From positions 708,196,885-708,260,884 of the forward strand of contig CM068367.1 of the NCBI GenBank assembly GCA_034769895.1: 64,000 nt of DNA. The letters are read 5' to 3'. The DNA comes from Magicicada septendecula. Taxonomy: Eukaryota > Arthropoda > Insecta > Hemiptera > Cicadidae. Position numbers and translations under genes: made by a program. The notes under the pieces were generated by a model. It was not told the origin of the DNA. It searched no databases and was given only the letters and a program-made list of their open reading frames with translations. Of the stretch, positions 59,548 through 64,000 are shown piece by piece (the stretch's first letter is position 1; every line of letters starts with the position of its first letter).

Positions 59548-59937
59548 ATGGGCAGTAGCTTGTCTAAGAATAAAAATTTTAAAGAACGGTATATGGCCTC
59601 AGATAAACGATCTTGTGGACAAACAGCGGGACAAATCGAACCTCAGCGTGAACCAATTAATCCAGATTTATATATGAAAGTAGGAACCAGAGTAGGGACG
59701 ATAACTGCTTATTACGAACATATTCCATCTGTAGTTACTATAGGACATAGTTTGCGTCCACCTACACCACCTGTTCGTATTCCAAAGTTACAACCACCTG
59801 AAACGTCTAAATCTATTGACATAACTTTCAGTAGCAGTACACAAAGGGCAATTGAACCACGACCAAGTACAAGTAATACTCTTTCAATACCTTCACCTTT
59901 ATACGATATACCAAGACCCAATCCAAAGAGTACATGA
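59548..59937 (+). CDS. Gypsy accessory ORF b, putative N-myristoylated Pro-rich protein (129 aa)
   Basis: ATG at 59548 is the first AUG after a T-rich acceptor-like tract ending GAGAG (59518-59530). The N-terminus MGSSLSKNKN fits the N-myristoylation rule (Gly2, Ser6, Lys7) and closely resembles that of Src kinases; membrane targeting is predicted. The C-terminal half is Pro-rich with PxxP-type motifs (RPPTPPVRIPKLQPP, PSPLYDIPRPNP). No enzymatic domain. It ends in TGA overlapping the next ATG as ATGA. The frame is the same as gag, 357 bases upstream of it. The analogy to retroviral membrane-associated accessory proteins is inference from motifs only. Confidence 0.6.
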   Translation: MGSSLSKNKNFKERYMASDKRSCGQTAGQIEPQREPINPDLYMKVGTRVGTITAYYEHIPSVVTIGHSLRPPTPPVRIPKLQPPETSKSIDITFSSSTQRAIEPRPSTSNTLSIPSPLYDIPRPNPKST

Positions 59938-60125
59938 GTCGTAGACCTGTATATTATCTTCCTATCACAGACCCAGACATTTTGTTAGAAGGGTGTGAAA
60001 CATTATTGAGAAGTTTATTACAAAGGATTATTGAAAGATATATAAACGGGCATAGTAATTATACAGACGAAGCAAATGTAAATAGGGTTCGAATATTGAA
60101 ATTAGAGATTGAATTTCATAATTAA
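59934..60125 (+). CDS. Gypsy accessory ORF c (63 aa)
   Basis: ATG overlaps the stop of ORF b (ATGA at 59934-59937), an arrangement compatible with termination-reinitiation. The product has a Tyr/Pro N-terminus (SRRPVYYLPITDP) and an amphipathic helix (DILLEGCETLLRSLLQRIIE), then a charged tail. No family recognised. The stop is followed four bases later by ORF d. Confidence 0.5.
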   Translation: MSRRPVYYLPITDPDILLEGCETLLRSLLQRIIERYINGHSNYTDEANVNRVRILKLEIEFHN

Positions 60126-60129
60126 ATAT

Positions 60130-60279
60130 ATGAATTCTATATTATACCTTATTATTTGTTTTCTATTAGGACTTATTTCGTGTATCGCAAGACCGTCTGC
60201 TTATTTATTGTGGTACAACGAAACAGATTACATTCAATTTTTGAAGTGTTTAATAAATTCTAATCATACTATATTTTAA
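60130..60279 (+). CDS. Gypsy accessory ORF d, small secreted or membrane peptide (49 aa)
   Basis: A hydrophobic N-terminus (MNSILYLIICFLLGLISCIA) forms a signal peptide or anchor with a plausible cleavage after CIA. The remaining 29 residues carry two N-glycosylation sequons (NET, NHT) and one Cys. It starts 4 bases after ORF c and ends 15 bases before the gag ATG. A strong acceptor-like TTATTTGTTTTCTATTAG lies inside it (ends 60169); the first AUG after that site is gag's. Too short to be a conventional envelope protein. Confidence 0.55.
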   Translation: MNSILYLIICFLLGLISCIARPSAYLLWYNETDYIQFLKCLINSNHTIF

Positions 60280-60294
60280 ATAATCTAAACCAAA

Positions 60295-61278
60295 ATGGTT
60301 AACACAGACCCAAAAACGGGGAAACCTATTGTATCAGGAGATACATCGGCTTCTAGTATGTCCGCGACGTCCTCTACACGTGTTAAAGATATGTCGGTAT
60401 CAAATTTAATTGAACCATGGAATGGAGACGGTCCTATTTCAGTATCAGAATTTTTCGCGAAAATTGAAAGAGCAGCGAAAACCGGAAATTGGTTAGACTC
60501 TGACAAAGTAACCGTAGCTGTATTAAAATTTACGGGAGCAGCCGCTTTGTTTTATAATAGTAATGTAGAAGTTGCAAGTGAGGATATAACCTTTGATCGT
60601 TTAAAAGAAATATTTACTGAGCGATTCAAGATTAAACATCTTGATCAATTTCATTATAGTCAGTTGCAAAATGCGACGCAACGTAAGTCGGAAACACCAG
60701 AACAGTTTGCTGACAGATGTAGGCGTTTGTGTGCGCGTACAGTTAGACAAGTCGCTGACCCTGAACAACAACGCATTATTAATGAAGAAGCAGAACGTCG
60801 TATGTTAGCCGCGTATATTAATGGTTTAGCGGGTAACGTCGGAACCCAAGTACGTTATCGAATGCCTGCTACTTTAACAGAGGCATTACAAATTGCTTCG
60901 ACGGTTACAGAAGTCGAAAATATGGAAGCCCGACGTGCTCAACAAAACAAATTTCAAAGTCCCAATCGAATATTTACTGTAACATGTTTTAATTGTAATA
61001 AACAAGGTCATGTAGCGAGAGATTGTCGTTCTCGAATAAATAATTTCGGTACTAATGTGAAGAAATCCAATAGTACAAATTTTAATCCAGGGATTAAGGG
61101 AAACAGGGATTTCCGGGGTCATAATTATAATGGAGGTAGTCGAGATATTTCTAAAGTTGAATGTTATAATTGTCGTAAAACAGGGCATTACGCGAATGAG
61201 TGTCCGCAAAGGAGGAAGTTAGCGATTTCCCCAAACGGGCAAAGTTCGACGGAAACGGTCCCACCCCGCCGAACGTGA
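60295..61278 (+). CDS. gag: Ty3/gypsy Gag polyprotein (327 aa)
   Basis: ATG at 60295 in good context (CAAAATGG). A Ser/Thr-rich leader is followed by a capsid region (about residues 35-215): LIEPWNGDGPISVSEFFAKI, AVLKFTGAAALFYN, FTERFKIKHLDQFHYSQLQN, MLAAYINGLAG. Two CCHC zinc knuckles follow, CFNCNKQGHVARDC (about 225) and CYNCRKTGHYANEC (about 285), which bind RNA. The size and layout are normal for gypsy Gag. It ends in TGA at 61276-61278, inside the start of pol, which lies in the +1 frame. The frame is intact, so the element may be young. Confidence 0.93.
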   Translation: MVNTDPKTGKPIVSGDTSASSMSATSSTRVKDMSVSNLIEPWNGDGPISVSEFFAKIERAAKTGNWLDSDKVTVAVLKFTGAAALFYNSNVEVASEDITFDRLKEIFTERFKIKHLDQFHYSQLQNATQRKSETPEQFADRCRRLCARTVRQVADPEQQRIINEEAERRMLAAYINGLAGNVGTQVRYRMPATLTEALQIASTVTEVENMEARRAQQNKFQSPNRIFTVTCFNCNKQGHVARDCRSRINNFGTNVKKSNSTNFNPGIKGNRDFRGHNYNGGSRDISKVECYNCRKTGHYANECPQRRKLAISPNGQSSTETVPPRRT

Positions 61279-64000
61279 GGTCGAGCAGAGTGTAATCAAA
61301 GTACAGGTAGACGTAAACGGGCGTACAGACGAGAGTACGGAGATAGAGCGACTGCCAAGCCAGACTCTACATGTGGAGCGACCGCAAAGCCGGACTCTGC
61401 ACCTTACAGACGTTACGTGCGACCCTAGTTACGATGACGCTTTGTCAGTGGACGTTATCGTAGGACGTAAACCTTGTAAATTTCTGATTGACACTGGGAC
61501 TATGGTTTCATTTATAAAGAGGGGTATCAGCCAAAAGTTAATTCGAGAGGTTAAAGTTGTTGCTAAAAGTGCTACTGGGGATGAACTAAAGGTCTTCGGA
61601 GTACAGAAGGTAGGCTTCATAATTGAAGGTACCACAGTCTATCACGATTTTATGGTAGCAGACCTTTGTACTGGCTTTGATGGACTGTTCGGAATAGACT
61701 TATTGAAAAAACTAAATGTTTACATTGATTTTTCCAATAACGATATTTATGTAGGAGGAGAAAAAGTCACCACCAGTGAGGAGACCAGGGAACCTGATAC
61801 AGAAACGGAAGGGACTGGCCATCTCAACCCACCTGTAGAAGAACCTGAAGTATGGAGTATTGTGACCATCCAGGATCAGTCCATACCAGCAAAGTCCGAG
61901 ATGCTTGTGCAGGGACGCCTGCAGGTGACACAAGCGAGTTGGCATATGCCGGGATTAGAGAAATCCCAAGAGTTATCCGGATTTGATGAATCCGATGAGT
62001 TGTTATGTGGATCCAAAGAGTTTAAGGGTGTAGCCCATGTTAATATGTTGTCTGGATTAGGTAAATCCAAAGTTGTTTCGGGAAAAGGTAATTCCCAAGA
62101 GTTTTCCGGTTCGTGTAGTTTGTTTTCGCAACCACGATCGCGAGGATCGGGGGTGTTGCGCGGGTTAAATAGATCCAGGGGATCAGGTAGATCTATTCGT
62201 GTACACGACGAAGTTCTAGTAGAACCGGTAGAGTTTCAGACTCATGGCATTAGAGTAGCACAATGTTTAAGTAGAGTTTTTCACTCCATGAAATACTCAG
62301 ATGTTGTTGTTCAAGTTGTTAATTTCAGTAATGAAGATTTAGTTCTCCCAAAGAATAGTTTGTTGGGGTTAGCTGAGGCGTTTGACAAGGCACCCACCGG
62401 AACGTCAGTGATGCCCATACCCACAAACGGTGAAGACCATGAGCAAAGTAGTTGTGAAGTATTCACGTTGAATACTAGTGAAAGAGGCTGTACTGACCCA
62501 TTGTTATATAAAGAGGAGTTGAATGAAGAAATTCAAAGTAAGTTATCGCATTTGTCTGATCTAGAGAAGGAAATCATTGAACCTATTTTGTTGAAATATA
62601 AACATTTATTTTCAGAACCAATTGTTAATACGGGATGTAGAGTTGATATAAAACATCGAATTGATACGGGAGATAGCCCGCCGATTCGGAAGAACCCTTA
62701 TAGATTACCTCATTCTTTAAAACCAGTTGTAAAAGAGCATATTGAAGATATGAAAAATCGTGGTATAATTCGTGAAAGTTCTAGTCCATGGGGAGCACCA
62801 ATTGTTATAGTAACCAAGACACGGAAATCCGATTCAACTGTTAAACATCGTTTTTGTGTAGATTATCGCGCTTTAAATAATGTTACACGTAAAGATGCAT
62901 ATCCCTTGCCTAATATTGCAGAAACTTTAGATAGTTTAAATGGAAGTGAATATTTTTCTACACTAGATTTATGTAGTGGTTATCATCAAGTTAGTGTCGA
63001 GCCCAACGATATAGAGAAAACTGCATTTACTGTCCCAGGACATCATTTTGAGTTTATTAGAATGCCATTCGGGTTATGTAATGCACCCGCAACTTTTCAA
63101 CGCCTGATGGACAATGTCTTGATGGGATTGAAAGGGGAGGAAGCATTGGTTTATCTCGATGACATTATAATTTTTGGAAGTAGTTTAGAAGAACATACTA
63201 AACGACTTGAACGAGTTTTACAAAGGTTAGAAAAAGCTAATCTATATATGCAGTTACCCAAATGTACATTCGCTGTACGAGAAGTTGATTATTTAGGACA
63301 TATTGTAAGTAATGAAGGAATAAAGCCTGACCCAAAGAAAATTTCTGCTATAAAAACTTACCCTCGTCCGAAGAATGTAAGGGACGTGAGAGCATTTTTA
63401 GGTTTGGTTGGATATTATCGAAGATTTATTCAAAATTTCGCGGATCGAACTAAGGTATTAACTAAGTTATTAAAGAAAGATGAGAAATTTAATTGGGGTG
63501 AAGATCAAGAGAACGCATTTAAAGATTTAACAGAAGCCTTATGTAATGAGCCCGTACTTAAGTATCCAGATTTCACTCAACAATTTTATTTGTCAACAGA
63601 CGCGAGTGCTACCGCGATAGCAGCTATCTTATCGCAACGCTATATAGGTCAAGAGCACCCAGTTGCTTATGCTAGTCGTCAATTAAATAAAGCCGAGAGA
63701 AATTACGGAGCCACTGAGAGAGAATTATTAGCTCTTGTGTGGGCGACAAAATACTTCAGATGTTATTTATACGGACATAAATTTACCGCAATTACCGATC
63801 ACGCAGCGTTACGCTGGATGTTAAACTTACGAGATCCCTCATCACGTCTAACAAGATGGTCATTAAGATTATCTGAATTTGACTATGCCGTAATACATAA
63901 ACCAGGTAAAAAGCATATCAATGCTGATACTTTAAGTAGGCATGTGAATACTATTGTCATTCCACTATTATCCAGACAGGATATATTACGTGAACAGAAA
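61223..64000 (+). CDS. pol: Ty3/gypsy Pol polyprotein (protease-RT-RNase H), runs off the window
   Basis: Open from 61223 in the +1 frame relative to gag, with a 56-base overlap; no AUG is needed if made by +1 frameshifting. Domains: aspartic protease with FLIDTGTMVSF (catalytic Asp at 61490) and GLFGIDLLKKL; a long linker with Ser/Lys repeats (61940-62120); reverse transcriptase with FCVDYRALNNVT, YFSTLDLCSGYHQV, MPFGLCNAPATFQRLM and the catalytic YLDD (63152-63163); RNase H beginning STDASATAIAAILSQ (about 63593), with ERELLALVWA, ITDHAALRWM and HINADTLSRH. Integrase and 3' LTR would follow beyond 64000. No stop or frameshift in 926 codons. Confidence 0.93.

Noticed and set aside
60886-61209. 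Minus-strand ORF of 107 codons
   Set aside because: Antisense to the gag zinc-knuckle region.

Overview
The window is AT-rich, repeat-dense eukaryotic DNA. Spliced genes, AATAAA signals and the mix of element families (mariner, piggyBac, pogo/Tigger, Helitron, Jockey, Penelope, Ty3/gypsy) point to an arthropod, most likely an insect; the species cannot be named from the sequence. No complete host gene was recognised. The only host-like coding signal is a possible 41-codon terminal exon at 7827-7952.

Layout. 0.5-5.6 kb: a dispersed repeat, a Penelope fragment with a hammerhead-like tail, and a decayed pogo/Tigger transposon. 8.7-15.3 kb: a minus-strand Jockey-type LINE, interrupted by a 3.1 kb long-TIR element in ORF1 and a 530 bp TTAA-flanked MITE at the start of ORF2. 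15.3-23.2 and 25.2-27.9 kb: AT-rich, element-poor DNA around a mariner copy (23698-25026). 27.9-29.8 kb: a second long-TIR element without a transposase. 30.1-41.9 kb: a piggyBac-like transposase pseudogene split by a 10 kb LTR-internal-LTR-internal-LTR array with a CCTC target duplication. 42-47.8 kb: an RTE-like relic, a palindromic MITE, a 2.2 kb TIR element (TSD AAAC) carrying an intron-containing gene, and a tandem array of about 165 bp units. 49.3-56.7 kb: a second LTR-internal-LTR-internal-LTR array, gag only. 57 kb: a Helitron 3' end. 57.9-64.0 kb: a plus-strand Ty3/gypsy element that runs off the window.

Two LTR elements stand out. The 58-64 kb gypsy element has a tRNA-Leu primer site, intact gag and an open pro-RT-RNaseH frame. 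It also has four extra small reading frames between the LTR and gag: one lacks an AUG, one has a Src-like N-myristoylation start and proline-rich tail, one overlaps its predecessor by ATGA, and one encodes a 49-residue secreted-type peptide. Splice-site-like sequences could explain how they and gag are expressed. The 30.8-40.8 kb array has no pol: its coiled-coil gag is followed, in the +1 frame with a short overlap, by a C2H2 zinc-finger plus basic-domain ORF, which looks like captured or replaced coding content.

Most coding sequence here is mobile-element sequence and most is decayed. The gypsy gag/pol and the 34 kb gag are the only long undamaged frames.
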